DNA of 64,000 nt from Epithemia pelagica (Eukaryota; Bacillariophyta; Bacillariophyceae; Surirellales; Surirellaceae): positions 2,247,508 to 2,311,507 of the forward strand of contig OX337235.1 of NCBI GenBank assembly GCA_946965045.2. The letters are read 5' to 3'. Below the pieces are notes generated by a model that saw nothing but the letters and a program-made list of their open reading frames with translations, did not search any database and was not told the origin of the DNA. This document shows positions 52,363 to 63,015 of this stretch, in pieces. The first letter of the stretch is position 1; every line of letters begins with the position of its first letter. Both the position numbers and the translations under genes were made by a program.

Positions 52363-53784
52363 ATGAAAAATACATTTTTGTTACTGAGACGAGCATTGGG
52401 CAGCAGCACGGCTTCCCGCAATCGCGGAATTGGCAGCTACCATAAGATGAGTTCGATCGCTTCAAGCACATTGCTAGAACGGAAGCTTTCCGTTGTCCCA
52501 TCCTTGTCGGCCATTTCAACTTCAACGTCCTCGTCAACGAGTAGTCTGAATTCGACATATTCTCCAGTGGGAATTTCTGGTGCGGGAGATGTTGGATCAA
52601 GATCAAGATCTTACTCAAATACCAGTGCTACAGAACAAGGCATGAAGGACGAGTATGGGGCAATGGATGATTCTGGTGACACTTTTGCCCACGATGGCGA
52701 CTTCGTTCTGGAAAATGGACAAGTAATTGAGAATGCACAGCTGAGGTACCAAACATATGGAGAGCTGAATGCATCTAGGGACAATGTTATCGTTGTCTGT
52801 CATGCGCTCACAGGCAATGCCAGTCTGCATGCTTGGTGGGGTGATTTACTGGGACCAGGCAAGGCTTTTGACACGGACAAATACTTTATCGTATGCTGCA
52901 ATATTTTGGGATCTTGTTATGGATCTTCGGGCCCCCTGTCCACAAATCCCCAAACCAAGGACGCCTACGGTGTTGAGTTTCCTGACATATCGGTGAAAGA
53001 CACTGTTCGTCTGCAACTCCTCATGCTCCAAAAGGGTCTGCAAGTCAGCAGTGTAAAATGTGTGATTGGGGGATCCTTTGGTGGTATGCAAGTAATGGAG
53101 TTTGCCGTGCAGGGGGGATCATCGAAGCACGCCGACTTTACGGATGCAACTGGAAGTCCCTTTGTGCGTAGTGTGATACCCATTGCTTGTGGTTCCTACC
53201 ACACGGCCTGGCAAATTGCCATTAGCGAATCGCAACGCCAGGCGATATACAAAGACCCACAATGGACAACCAGTCCCATGGAGGCTACTGCTGGACTGGA
53301 AGTGGCACGACAAATTGCCATGATCAGTTACCGGACCTCTCATGGGTATTCGTCCAAATTTGGTCGTCGGAAACAACAGCCCAAGGGTGAAGAACAAGCC
53401 TCATCTTCACCCGAATATGGATCAGCTGCCCGGTGGCAGGCAAAGTCATATTTGGTTTATCAGGGCCAAAAGTTCTTGAATCGGTTTGATCCAATCACGT
53501 ATGTGAAAATGACGGAACAGATGGACTCTCATGACGTAGCACGTGGCAGGGCCGAATCTGTGGAGCAAGTCTTGAGCGCCATTGAAATTCCGTCTTTGGT
53601 TATGGGCATTGATAGTGATGTATTGTATCCCCTTCATGAACAAGTTCACCTGGCGGATCACATGCCGAATAGCACCCTGAAAGTGATTCGGAGCGACGAA
53701 GGACACGATGGCTTTTTGCTAGAACAAGATCAAGTCGGTGGGCATATTACTGAATTCTTGTCCAGTTTAGACAAGAGTAGCTAA
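52363..53784 (+). CDS. metX: homoserine O-acetyltransferase (MetX-like)
   Basis: 473 residues from ATG 52363, single exon. The first 100 or so residues are a Ser/Thr-rich extension with an Arg-containing start (FLLLRRALGSSTASRNR), resembling an organelle presequence. The alpha/beta-hydrolase core follows: HALTGNASLHAWWGDLLGPGKAFDT, NILGSCYGSSGP, and the nucleophile elbow GGSFGGMQ with Ser238. Asp419 (GIDSDVLYP) and His448 (EGHDGF) complete the triad. The family transfers acetyl from acetyl-CoA to homoserine in methionine synthesis. Some relatives use succinyl-CoA or act on serine, so the exact substrate is not fixed by sequence. It lies 0.5 kb downstream of the B12 fusion gene. Confidence 0.9.
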   Translation: MKNTFLLLRRALGSSTASRNRGIGSYHKMSSIASSTLLERKLSVVPSLSAISTSTSSSTSSLNSTYSPVGISGAGDVGSRSRSYSNTSATEQGMKDEYGAMDDSGDTFAHDGDFVLENGQVIENAQLRYQTYGELNASRDNVIVVCHALTGNASLHAWWGDLLGPGKAFDTDKYFIVCCNILGSCYGSSGPLSTNPQTKDAYGVEFPDISVKDTVRLQLLMLQKGLQVSSVKCVIGGSFGGMQVMEFAVQGGSSKHADFTDATGSPFVRSVIPIACGSYHTAWQIAISESQRQAIYKDPQWTTSPMEATAGLEVARQIAMISYRTSHGYSSKFGRRKQQPKGEEQASSSPEYGSAARWQAKSYLVYQGQKFLNRFDPITYVKMTEQMDSHDVARGRAESVEQVLSAIEIPSLVMGIDSDVLYPLHEQVHLADHMPNSTLKVIRSDEGHDGFLLEQDQVGGHITEFLSSLDKSS

Positions 53785-54319
53785 TTTATAAGCAGGTTCG
53801 AGCGTGTGCCCATGTCATAAAGCACATTCGACAGCATTGTCAACAGGTTGTGGACATTTTTTCAGCGGACTCTGGATCCGTGGTCTTTGCCAGAGGTCTC
53901 CTTTTTCTGTCCAGATGAGAACTGTCTTCTGAATCTCATGTGTGTTGATGGTATGTCGCCGTTCGCCGTGTCCATTGTTGTCCTTTTTTTGACCGCGTCG
54001 TCCGTTCTCCTAGACTATACCTTCTTGGAGGAGATAAAAGTAAATGTACTCCTATTCGAGATCTATTTCAGCTACCACATACCACATGCACATCTCGTAC
54101 TCTCAAGCGGAGGTGGAGTCATGAGATTCCGTGACTCGCCTCTTTGTGTGAACTGGTATACTCATAACATATCTTAGTCACGAATCTTTTCGGCTCATCC
54201 TCCGCTGGGAAGTAGCACATATCGGACGCCTACCCAGGTAGCTCACGCGCGACCAACATCTTTTGGAGCGACTCCGGGTTCCGGAGTCGTTTGGTCGAGT
54301 TGCGTATCATGAATCATGA
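53785..54319. other. intergenic
   Basis: Includes one ACTCCTATTCG motif near 54048 and a small palindromic GACTCCGGGTTCCGGAGTC at about 54270-54288. No gene is supported. Confidence 0.5.
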
Positions 54320-56911
54320 ATGCCACAATGGCGAGCCTTTGCTCCGCCCTTTACAAGGAAGAACACAACGTGGCTCCTTGCTAGAGGATTCCCTGTTTCG
54401 ACTGATAGGCACAAAGTCTTGTATTTTAGAGGACAAGACATCCAGGGCTCCCGAATCTGTCGTAAAAACATGCCAGCGGGGGTGGCAGCGGCGTCTACCA
54501 ATGCGATATCTCGTGGTGACCGTCGTCGTGGGTTGCCTGGTCGCTCCTTGAATTCATATTGGACCAAATTGTCGACAGTAACACTGCTACGACCTCAAGT
54601 TTCGATCGTACGATGGGTGGCTGTTTTCCTGGTGGGTTATTTCGCGGGAACCTTACAAAGCAATCATTACTGCGCTTCTGTCTTGTTCACTCAGCAACAA
54701 CCACTTGCATCACAGCAAGAACTCAATAGCCACATTCCTCCAGGAATGAGAACCTCTGTGACAAGAGCAACACGTAAAACTGCAGTGGGTGATCCATCTC
54801 AACAGCAACGACTTCCTCGTGGCGGAGAGTCACTCCTACAAGGACAGGAATCTGTGTCAGGAATTTGTCAACGACTTCGTGGGTACCCTGCCGAAATCCA
54901 AACCGCACTTTCTGAAAAGCAACAGACTCCATCGGCATTGGATTTATGGTTTCAACATTATGTCGCAATCCACCAGGCATCGCAATTATCGACCAATGAC
55001 TTCCATTACAAATTATCTGATTTTTCGGCGGAATTGTTGCGTTTGATATCGCCGCGATTGCCCAAATCAACCGTGGCCTTGCCTCAAGACTGGGAGGTCG
55101 TCCGACGAATTCTGCACAAACTGGACCTGCGTCTGGACTACTTGATTCAACAACACCGAAATACCTCCCTCTGGGCTTCCAAACAAACTCCCCCTCCACC
55201 ACCCGTCCAAATACTTGTCATGGGTGGATCCGTCTTGGTGGGTCGCAACTGTCGCAAACTGCTAAAAGATTTGAATTTGCAATTCCTCTTGCCGAATCGG
55301 GAATGTACCTACAGTTTTCGTTTGCAAGTATTTCTCGATTTGATGACACATGTCTTGCTGCAGCGCTATTCTTCTGCGAGTGATGATTCAAACCGCAACA
55401 GTTCCCCCTCCATTCCCATTGGCACATCGGCACGCGCATTGGCTCCACAATTGTTTCAAGTTACCAAGATTGCCATGGGTGGGACGAATACAGCCGTGGG
55501 GAGTCAAATTTTTAAGTACGACTTACTCCCAGATGAAGCACGACACGCTGACATTGTCATCAATGGCTATGCTACCAATGATATGCATATATTGACCATT
55601 CTGGAAATGAAAGAGTCTGGAAAAACGTTGAGGCAGGGTGTGTTTGAAATGTTGCAAGACTTTGTACGCAATATGCTACGCACCAACGATGCATCGTGCA
55701 AAACCAAAACACAGAATCAGAATGATTTTGGGACGCCCCTGTTGATACATTTGGATGATTATTTGGGGAATGAACAACGCGAAATATTGCAGACGATGGA
55801 GTTGTCGCAGTCCGTATCACTTTTGGCGCAGTACTATGGCTTTGGTGCAATTTCCTACGCCAACCTGGTCCGAGATTGGGTTTACGGCGATACACGCGAA
55901 TTCTGGTTCTCTCCGGAAGGATGGTGGAATCACCAGGTAGATGAAGAACAACAGCGTCGAAGGCGGCAACCCAGAGGAGACCAAGTGAAACATACCAATA
56001 CATCAGGGATGGAGCGAGAAATACATCCTGGAATGGGTGCTCATATTGTCAACACATGGATTATTGCCTATAACTTTCTTCACATTGCGTCCACTTATTG
56101 CTCTTTGGAGCCGTACCTCGATTTGGACGACCACCATCATGACGGCAAGAGAAACAATGATGGCGCTCCTTCGCCGATGGAGTACGATGCCTCCTCTTGG
56201 GCATCTCGTCTTGTTCCATTGAACAAATCAGTGAAACAAGCTCCGGGGCGTCCACATGAGGTACCAAAAAGCTTACCGCCCAAATTGACCGGAGAGTTGT
56301 CCCTGGAACATGTGTCCGAGGAGTGGCAGCGTCAAGATTTACAATCTCGCCCACCCTCCATCACCACTTGTCCGAACGACAATGCAATACATACGACGGA
56401 CCGAAGATGTCCATATTCCTGGGTTGGTGGATTGTCTTTGCAACAAAACAACAAGACTTGGATCAACGAATTCTTCTCTTCGCACACTGTTGCGGGGAGT
56501 CCTACCTGGGAGCTTGTAGAAGAAAACGGCAAGGTTGGCTTTCTCGCAAGTCCTTCCACCCCGGAATGGCAGCTCGAGTTTCCCTTGTTACAAACACCAG
56601 TGTCGACCGTTACCGTGTTTTATCTCAAGAGTTATGGTGAAAAATGGAAGGACAGTCGCGTACAGGTGACGATTGCGATATCCTCCTCAAGCTCTGGCCG
56701 GCTTTTGGACGGGAACCACGAGGAACCGATCGTAGCCTCTGTGGAATTACTGGGAAGTCATACCAAGAATACGTCAGAAATGTATACACACGAATTGCCC
56801 TTGAAGGAGTCTCTCTCGATCTCGAGGCATCATGGCGAGAAGCTTCGAGCTGCATTCCGGTTGACAGGTGGTACCACCTTCAAACTACTGGGAATGGCCA
56901 TCTGTCGGTGA
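54320..56911 (+). CDS. membrane-anchored SGNH/GDSL-type hydrolase
   Basis: 863 residues from ATG 54320; the ATG at 54470 is an alternative start. One transmembrane segment lies at about 96-112 (SIVRWVAVFLVGYFAGTL), implying a type II membrane protein with its bulk in the lumen or outside. The SGNH blocks are: QILVMGGSVLVG with Ser304, IAMGGTNTA at about 384-392, DIVINGYATND with Asn420, and IHPGMGAH near 570 for the catalytic His. A C-terminal beta-rich domain of about 180 residues follows (VSTVTVFYLKSYGEKW). SGNH enzymes are often esterases acting on polysaccharides or lipids. The substrate is unknown. Confidence 0.7.
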   Translation: MPQWRAFAPPFTRKNTTWLLARGFPVSTDRHKVLYFRGQDIQGSRICRKNMPAGVAAASTNAISRGDRRRGLPGRSLNSYWTKLSTVTLLRPQVSIVRWVAVFLVGYFAGTLQSNHYCASVLFTQQQPLASQQELNSHIPPGMRTSVTRATRKTAVGDPSQQQRLPRGGESLLQGQESVSGICQRLRGYPAEIQTALSEKQQTPSALDLWFQHYVAIHQASQLSTNDFHYKLSDFSAELLRLISPRLPKSTVALPQDWEVVRRILHKLDLRLDYLIQQHRNTSLWASKQTPPPPPVQILVMGGSVLVGRNCRKLLKDLNLQFLLPNRECTYSFRLQVFLDLMTHVLLQRYSSASDDSNRNSSPSIPIGTSARALAPQLFQVTKIAMGGTNTAVGSQIFKYDLLPDEARHADIVINGYATNDMHILTILEMKESGKTLRQGVFEMLQDFVRNMLRTNDASCKTKTQNQNDFGTPLLIHLDDYLGNEQREILQTMELSQSVSLLAQYYGFGAISYANLVRDWVYGDTREFWFSPEGWWNHQVDEEQQRRRRQPRGDQVKHTNTSGMEREIHPGMGAHIVNTWIIAYNFLHIASTYCSLEPYLDLDDHHHDGKRNNDGAPSPMEYDASSWASRLVPLNKSVKQAPGRPHEVPKSLPPKLTGELSLEHVSEEWQRQDLQSRPPSITTCPNDNAIHTTDRRCPYSWVGGLSLQQNNKTWINEFFSSHTVAGSPTWELVEENGKVGFLASPSTPEWQLEFPLLQTPVSTVTVFYLKSYGEKWKDSRVQVTIAISSSSSGRLLDGNHEEPIVASVELLGSHTKNTSEMYTHELPLKESLSISRHHGEKLRAAFRLTGGTTFKLLGMAICR

Positions 56912-57199
56912 TGCAGAAACAGAGAACGCACAAGATTTACCCTGTTGTGCATACTGATATACCACCATCAAAATTGACTCTATTCCGCCAAACCAACCCC
57001 GTCTTGAACACACGAGCGTGCTACGGGTCCAAACAGCATGGCATTGTTCATGTACGCTTCATCGCAAAACACTACAAGTGTGACTATTGTACTCTATGAG
57101 CATGTCTGTTACATCGATACAAGATTGTTTCATCCTTGTTGTCCCTTTATTGCGCACACATAATTCGCTTCCCGCAGCATATACATTCCTGAAAGAAGC

Positions 57200-58783
57200 T
57201 CAGGACTGTCCCTTATTCATGGCGTCCCATAGGAATCCCACCGAGTTCAGTCGATCAATCTTGTCTTGATCAATCAAGGTGCTCTGACCAACCTGAAATA
57301 GCTTGTACTCGGAACGTTCTGAAGTAAAAGCACGAGTACAACTGTTGAGCTTTGGAAATGGAGCACAAACAAGGAATCACTTTGTACGTACGCGTAGAGA
57401 CCCAACGGCCGAGGGCTGTGTTGGGTGCAAACTTGGTGGGAACATTGGAGTTCCCGTAATCGAGAACATATTGTTGAAGGTTGTGAAAATGCTCCTCCCA
57501 CTTAGCATCGCCTTTGTTTTCTCCCCAGTTGAATCCAACATTGTTGAGATGGTGAAGTCGAATGTCGTTCAAGCTCGATTGCTCGCCCCTGTCATACTTT
57601 TTCTTCTCCATTCGGGTTTTATTCACCCTACCATTGCGAGAAAGTATCATGAGAAGGGAATGCTCCATTCAGGATCAAGATCAATCACTTACCATACTCC
57701 AAGCGCCTGGTTGGGTTGGAACTTTTGTGGCACATTGCAATCCCCATATTCATCACGATATTGAACCAATTCATTCAGGCGATCATAGAATGTGTTTAAG
57801 GCATTCAACTTTCGGTTGCATGAACACAATCCTATTTCCGCTTCGGAAGGCTCGATGCGTGGAAGATTGGCTCTCGGTACTCCCACCGGGATTTCTTGCC
57901 TTCGAGCAAATGCTTGAGGGTTACTGACTTGCGATATGGGAAGCACCCGGCTTCGAGCTTCCACAGACTGTGTTGAGGGTCGTGTTCTTGTCAGCCGTGT
58001 GCTGCGGCGCGTCGAGGATCGTTTGGGTGGCTTCGCCTTCGTTTCTTTCTTTTTTACAACTCTCTTCTTGCGGCTGCTCCGCCTTCTTGTCGGAGGTAGC
58101 TCGGTCTTGGCATCGCCACCCCCCTCGCTGGGCCTCGTTTCCACTGGCAAAAAGATTGCGCGATCGTCCGGATGCGATGCAGAAGGATCATGATTGAGAA
58201 CAAAAGGAAACGCAGACGAAGCAGCATCGTTCGTCGGCACAGAATCTCCCTGGAGAATTTCTACCGGAGTGTTGGGAGATCCCATGGAGATATGCGGCAT
58301 GAATTCTCCTTCATATTCGGCATGGGGGTTAAACGTTCTCGTTTCTACCTGTGAAGATGCGACAGGAGGTGGTTTGAGATCGGGAGGTGGAAGATTGGCA
58401 TGGGAAGATTCAAAGGAATCCGATGCACCCAGTACCGTTGGTCGACTCCCGCCGTCCGTTGCAGCACTCACTGCAAAGAAACCCTCCGGATGTGCGGCGG
58501 GTTTCCTTTCATCCTCTTCCTCTTCTTCTCCTTGTTTCTGTTCCAGGAGACCCGGTGGTGGCCGTGACTCTTCCTGGCCATGATCCCAAGCACTGAACGA
58601 CGCACTGTTCTGGTTCTGGTTGCTGTACGTCAACGAGCGTTGCTGGTAGGTAGAATCCCACGTTAGAGGATGGAAATCAATGTCTTCTTCGTTAGGTGGT
58701 TGGTGTACATTCTCGTCCATGTCAATCAGATGGCTCCGGTAGACTAATGGCACAGTCGGGCCCTGGTTCCACAAGCTCATCAT
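57200..58783 (-). CDS. helicase-associated (HA) domain protein, three exons
   Basis: Exons 58783-57693, 57627-57392 and 57318-57200 give 481 residues. Introns are GTAAGT to GGTAG (65 nt) and GTACGT to CTTCAG (73 nt). The first intron splits a Trp codon as TG-G. The N-terminal two-thirds is low complexity, Pro/Ser/Glu-rich, with an Arg/Lys-rich stretch (RRRSSRKKRVVKKKETKAK) that could be a nuclear signal. The C-terminus carries two HA repeats: YRDEYGDCNVPQKFQPNQALGVW then LNNVGFNW, and VLDYGNSNVPTKFAPNTALGRW then LNSVGFLW. HA domains are probable nucleic-acid-binding units. No helicase core is present. It is divergent from its paralogue at 59449. Confidence 0.82.
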
Positions 58784-59448
58784 GATTTCAAAAAGTGAGC
58801 AGTGTCCTCTGTGGAGAGAGATAGAGAGCCTCTCTCTTTGGAGGACGAGAAATGGATGGATTGCGTGCGTGTCTGTGGTGGAACAATCAATTTTTGGACG
58901 AAACGAAAAATGAGTGTCACACAGAACACACAAGATTTTTTCCTTCGGTTTGAAGGAGGCCAATGTGGCCTGCGTGATGGAGGGACGTTGGGTGTCCTAT
59001 TTGATACTCGTATTCCAATTCGCTACCGAAAACACATCATGTGTTCACGCTGTGATGGTTCAAATTTGGGAAACTTGTATGTGTCGAACGCAAAGATTTG
59101 TGTAACGCAACGAAAGGATCCTACCAAACGAGGTTCGCTGGCGTATCGATGATCGATGGAGAAAAACTCAGCTGTCGACTACTGGCAGTACCGTGTGACA
59201 ACCATTGGGTATTTTGGACACAATGTTTGGATTTATCGCCCAGTACCGCGCCTCTTGTAGCGTCTCGTTGCTGCTTTTTCGGATTTTCGGGAGTAGCGGG
59301 TCGATTGTAGTCGGTGTGCTAGAGTTTTGCCGTCCGGCGACCACCTCCTCTCACATTTTCGAGTTTGCAACTTGCGCAAAAGGGCATTCAATCCTTGCAA
59401 AGTTTCAAACGTTCGAACAAAGACAAAAAAGGAAGAAAGCGAAGGAAG
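58784..59448. other. divergent promoter region of the HA-domain pair
   Basis: The shared upstream region of the two HA-domain genes. Small frames on both strands have no domain. Confidence 0.5.
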
Positions 59449-60426
59449 ATGTCTCTCAAATTTCGACGACGGCGAAGGATTCACTCACTTGTTGGTTTCC
59501 CTACTAGGGGCCTTGACAAACACGCAAGGATTGACAGCGGATGTCGACAACCCAACGAAACGATGGACGATGAGCAAGATCGAAACTTCCAGAGGGGACT
59601 ACTAAACGATGCCGAGGACAACGGAGACCGAAAGCCGCCTGTCCAACCGTCTGGCGCTACAAGCTCATCCAACGCTTCCGAGTCCCATGAGAAAGACGAA
59701 GAAAAAGAAGGCAAGGAAGCAAAAGAAGAGGACGATACCACAGTCAACCCTGATCATGAAGGCGGTAGGGCTCGGGGAAATCCTGCGCCAAGTACCGCGT
59801 CGCTGGAGAACGTTCGGGAGACAAATATGGCCGTAACAAGCACTTCCTCTTCTGCTGTGATGGCTCAATCGTCGTCGAATAGGGCTGATCGTACACTAGA
59901 AAGTTCGTACCAAAAGCTAGCCGAGTTGGAAAAATTTAAGGAGAAGAATGGTCACTGTGACGTGCCGCAGAACTACGGACCACTGGGCAACTGGTAAGTT
60001 TACGGATATGAGCACTTGTACCTTTTGGGAATATGCTGTGTTTCTGATACAAACATTCCTGATCGCAGGGTAATGCGAGTGAGGAAACTGAAGAAAGAGC
60101 ACGAGGAAAAAGGACACTACACGTCATCTAGTTTGAATGATGACATTGTGGCTCGTCTGGACCACCTAGGTTTTACCTGGGTAGTCTACCAAAAAGGAGA
60201 TTCCAATTTTGAGCGACACTTTCAAGAGTTATGTCGGTATAAAGAGAAGCATGGGCACTGTGTTGTCCCTACTAAGGAAGGTACCTTGGGGCGTTGGGTA
60301 ACGGATCTTCGTCATCAGTATAAAGTATTCCAAGACCCCGAAACACGGCTCAAATCTAAGCTCAACCAAAGTAAGATTGACCGCTTAAATGAACTTGGCT
60401 TTAAATGGAATATGCAAGCTTCCTAG
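59449..60426 (+). CDS. helicase-associated (HA) domain protein, two exons
   Basis: Exons 59449-59993 and 60069-60426 give 300 residues; a later ATG at 59563 is possible. The 75-nt intron (GTAAGT to CGCAG) splits a Trp codon as TG-G, exactly where the paralogue on the other strand is split. After an acidic, low-complexity N-terminus there are two HA repeats: EKNGHCDVPQNYGPLGNW then LDHLGFTW, and EKHGHCVVPTKEGTLGRW then LNELGFKW. It lacks the second intron of its neighbour. The function is unknown; nucleic-acid binding is inferred. Confidence 0.82.
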
Positions 60427-60572
60427 CGAGTCAGATAACCAACAGTAAAGATTATGCCTGGAAGATTTAGCCTCCATTCTGAGTTTGACGCAACATGTCT
60501 ATAAGGATAAAAATTATGCTTGTCTCAACACGAACACTATAAAGGACAATAATTTTGCATGTGACGATGAGG

Positions 60573-61487
60573 CTATTCTGGTCTTTGCACGAGTGGCACG
60601 TATCGCACACCAAGCAACTGAGTGACATGAAAGTCTTCCCACACAAAATGCTCCTTGTTCGTGTCTGCGACTCGTTCCACTTTCAAAAGACTTTGAACAT
60701 TTCCGGTCGGCCCCACGGGGACAATCAGTACCCCATGTAAGGTCAGTTGCCGAGCTAATTCAGCTGGAAAGGATTCTGCTGCTGCACCTACGTGAATTGC
60801 ATCAAAGGGAGCTTCCTCAGGCCAGCCCATCCATCCATTTCCATGTCGCAACGTGATGGTATGGCTGCTGAGCAAATCGCCGTCGTTCTTTTGAATATTC
60901 TTGGTCGTAAACTCAACAAGTTCAGGGTGAATGTCCATTCCATACACCAATCCTGGAAATGGTAAAATGGGAGAGGTCGATGAAGGATCATCGTGATTCA
61001 CTTTGGCTGAGAACCATCGTCCCATGCAAGCTGTTAAGTAACCAGAACCGCTTCCAATATCCAGTACCTTGACTGGGCGTCCTTCTTTCGTTGCAGCGTT
61101 GCGCTTCAAGGCCGGAAGAATTTCTTCCAGGGCATGAGCATGCATATGTGGAGCGGAAATGGTCTGCGACTTGCCAATGCCTTGCGGAGTATCAAGATAG
61201 GGATTCACCCCACCACTGAGGTTGGAATCGGCCGTATAGTACTGTCGATCCACCACTTCCATTACTTGCTGCACTGCTGGTGTCTTTACTATACGAGCTT
61301 GCCGTAAGCGATCTACCAAGTCTCGTTGGGATCTTCCATGGCAATGCCACGCTTTCATGATCGGTTCGTTGTCTCGTGAATGTCTGGGAGGAGGCGTTTG
61401 TTGATAACTCGTCACCACAAGTGATAGGGAAAGAAATGATGTAGTCCAAAGGATCAAACGATTTTGAGTTCGATATGGCTGACACAT
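60573..61487 (-). CDS. PCMT: protein-L-isoaspartate O-methyltransferase
   Basis: 304 residues from ATG 61487. The first 30 residues form a signal-like leader (NRLILWTTSFLSLSLVVTS), an addition to the cytosolic family form. The enzyme starts near MKAWHCHGRSQRDLVDRLRQARIV. Diagnostic motifs follow: YLDTPQGIGKSQTISAPHMHA, the S-adenosylmethionine loop VLDIGSGSGYLTA, APFDAIHVGAAA, and the end LLGVRYVPL. The enzyme methylates isoaspartyl residues in aged proteins as a repair step. The leader suggests entry to the secretory pathway or plastid, which is inference. Confidence 0.92.
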   Translation of the reverse strand: MCQPYRTQNRLILWTTSFLSLSLVVTSYQQTPPPRHSRDNEPIMKAWHCHGRSQRDLVDRLRQARIVKTPAVQQVMEVVDRQYYTADSNLSGGVNPYLDTPQGIGKSQTISAPHMHAHALEEILPALKRNAATKEGRPVKVLDIGSGSGYLTACMGRWFSAKVNHDDPSSTSPILPFPGLVYGMDIHPELVEFTTKNIQKNDGDLLSSHTITLRHGNGWMGWPEEAPFDAIHVGAAAESFPAELARQLTLHGVLIVPVGPTGNVQSLLKVERVADTNKEHFVWEDFHVTQLLGVRYVPLVQRPE

Positions 61488-63015
61488 AGGAAAAGGGAAT
61501 ATAGTGACAGGTAAATGCGACAACAACAGAAATTGCGTGATCACTGATTCGAGAAGCTGGCAGTCAACCAAGAGCACGTTACGGTTCGCGTTTCCTTGAT
61601 CCCCACCAGCGAAGCCAACAATGCGGGGACAGTCCTGATTCTAGATCTGGATATCGTTTGAAGACAGCTTTCTCTACCTAGTATATTGACGGAATGCCAA
61701 TGAGATGAAATATGTCAGTTAAGGGCCTTGGAGAAGACAGAGATGCTTTGTCCATTTGCCTGGTCCATGCTGAATCTCATGCCAGAAATCAGAAAGATAC
61801 ACCTGATGGCCCCGACAAGATGGAAAAAGTGAGAAGCCATCTGCTTTCCCTTCACAATAATGCGACCAAACACGTAGGTTGGACACGTAGGTTGGACGCA
61901 ACATTTCGCGCCAAAAGAGAGGACACGCACGCGCACTGGCACGGCCACGCGCACTCACACGCGCACGGGCACGCGCACGCGCAGTTTTTGGGTGCGATTG
62001 GGGGGGTACCTTTGTTCGTCCGTCATCCGAAAGGAAAAAAATTGTCTCGTATTTTTTCCCAAAGCGCCAGCCGGGTGATATCGCCAGCCTCCCTTCGATC
62101 GATCGAACTAGACGCGCCGGTCACGCCTTGTATTGCTTGCACAAGGGCCAGGAATCGTCTCACTTTTCGAGCAACACCACAAAAGACGACCATGAGCACA
62201 CCAAAAACCAAAAGAAAACCATCCAGCCGTACGAACGACCACAGTGACAACTTTATGGCCAAAACCATCCACCTAGATCACAGGTGAAGGCGGAATACAT
62301 CAAAGGAAGGATGACAACATGAAACATGACAATCAACCACTGCAATGAACAATCAACCACTGCAATGATGAAGCGAAGGTTTGACAGCGTCATCATGGGG
62401 TATGTAAGCCCAGGAAGCAGGAAGCCTAAACTAGTAGTGGACTATGCTTTTATCTTTCCCATAGACAAAGTGCCAGGAGCTTGTGTTGATACTCCTAGAG
62501 GTGCATTGCACCATGTGTGTGTTTCATGGTGTGTGTGTGATGATTCCGTGAAGCTTGATCCACTACTACGTAAAGAGTACTCGCTTCTGAAACAGTATAG
62601 ACTTTAGAGTACAAAATGGGCTTGTAGATTTCTCTGTGCATGTCTCGTCAAGTCTCACGGCTCACGGTTCCTGTTTCCCATTCATGAGCGCAAGCGGCTA
62701 CACAATAGGGCGAAGCCAGTTATTACAGTTGGCTGGGACGTTATAATAATGTGCTTAATCAAAAGAAATTTGAAAGAAATAATTTTTACATTTTTAGGAA
62801 AATTTGGGAATAACCGTATGGACAGCAGACGGGAGGTACCCCCGCAATCGGAGCGTTTCTACATTGTAGATTGTACTCGGATGATGTCTTCCGCGCGGGC
62901 CGGCCTGAGGATAACATTTCTCCGAGCCAGCCAACACAATCGTCTCACAAAATGTCGAATGACAAACGCCATTGCCTGCAGGTCCACATTGCTGTGAGAG
63001 GTTTTAATCTGCATA
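61488..63015. other. intergenic, about 1.5 kb
   Basis: Contains a His/Ala-type purine-pyrimidine alternating stretch (CACGCGCA-rich, 61925-61983) and a 19-bp tandem duplication (ACAATCAACCACTGCAATG) at about 62332-62370. An ORF at 61712-62287 crosses the first stretch but has no recognisable domain. The right end should hold the promoter of the sulfotransferase-like gene. Confidence 0.5.

Noticed and set aside
61712-62287. 191-residue ORF with an Ala/His-rich stretch
   Set aside because: The stretch comes from a CACGCGCA-type simple repeat; no domain is visible and open frames exist on the other strand too.
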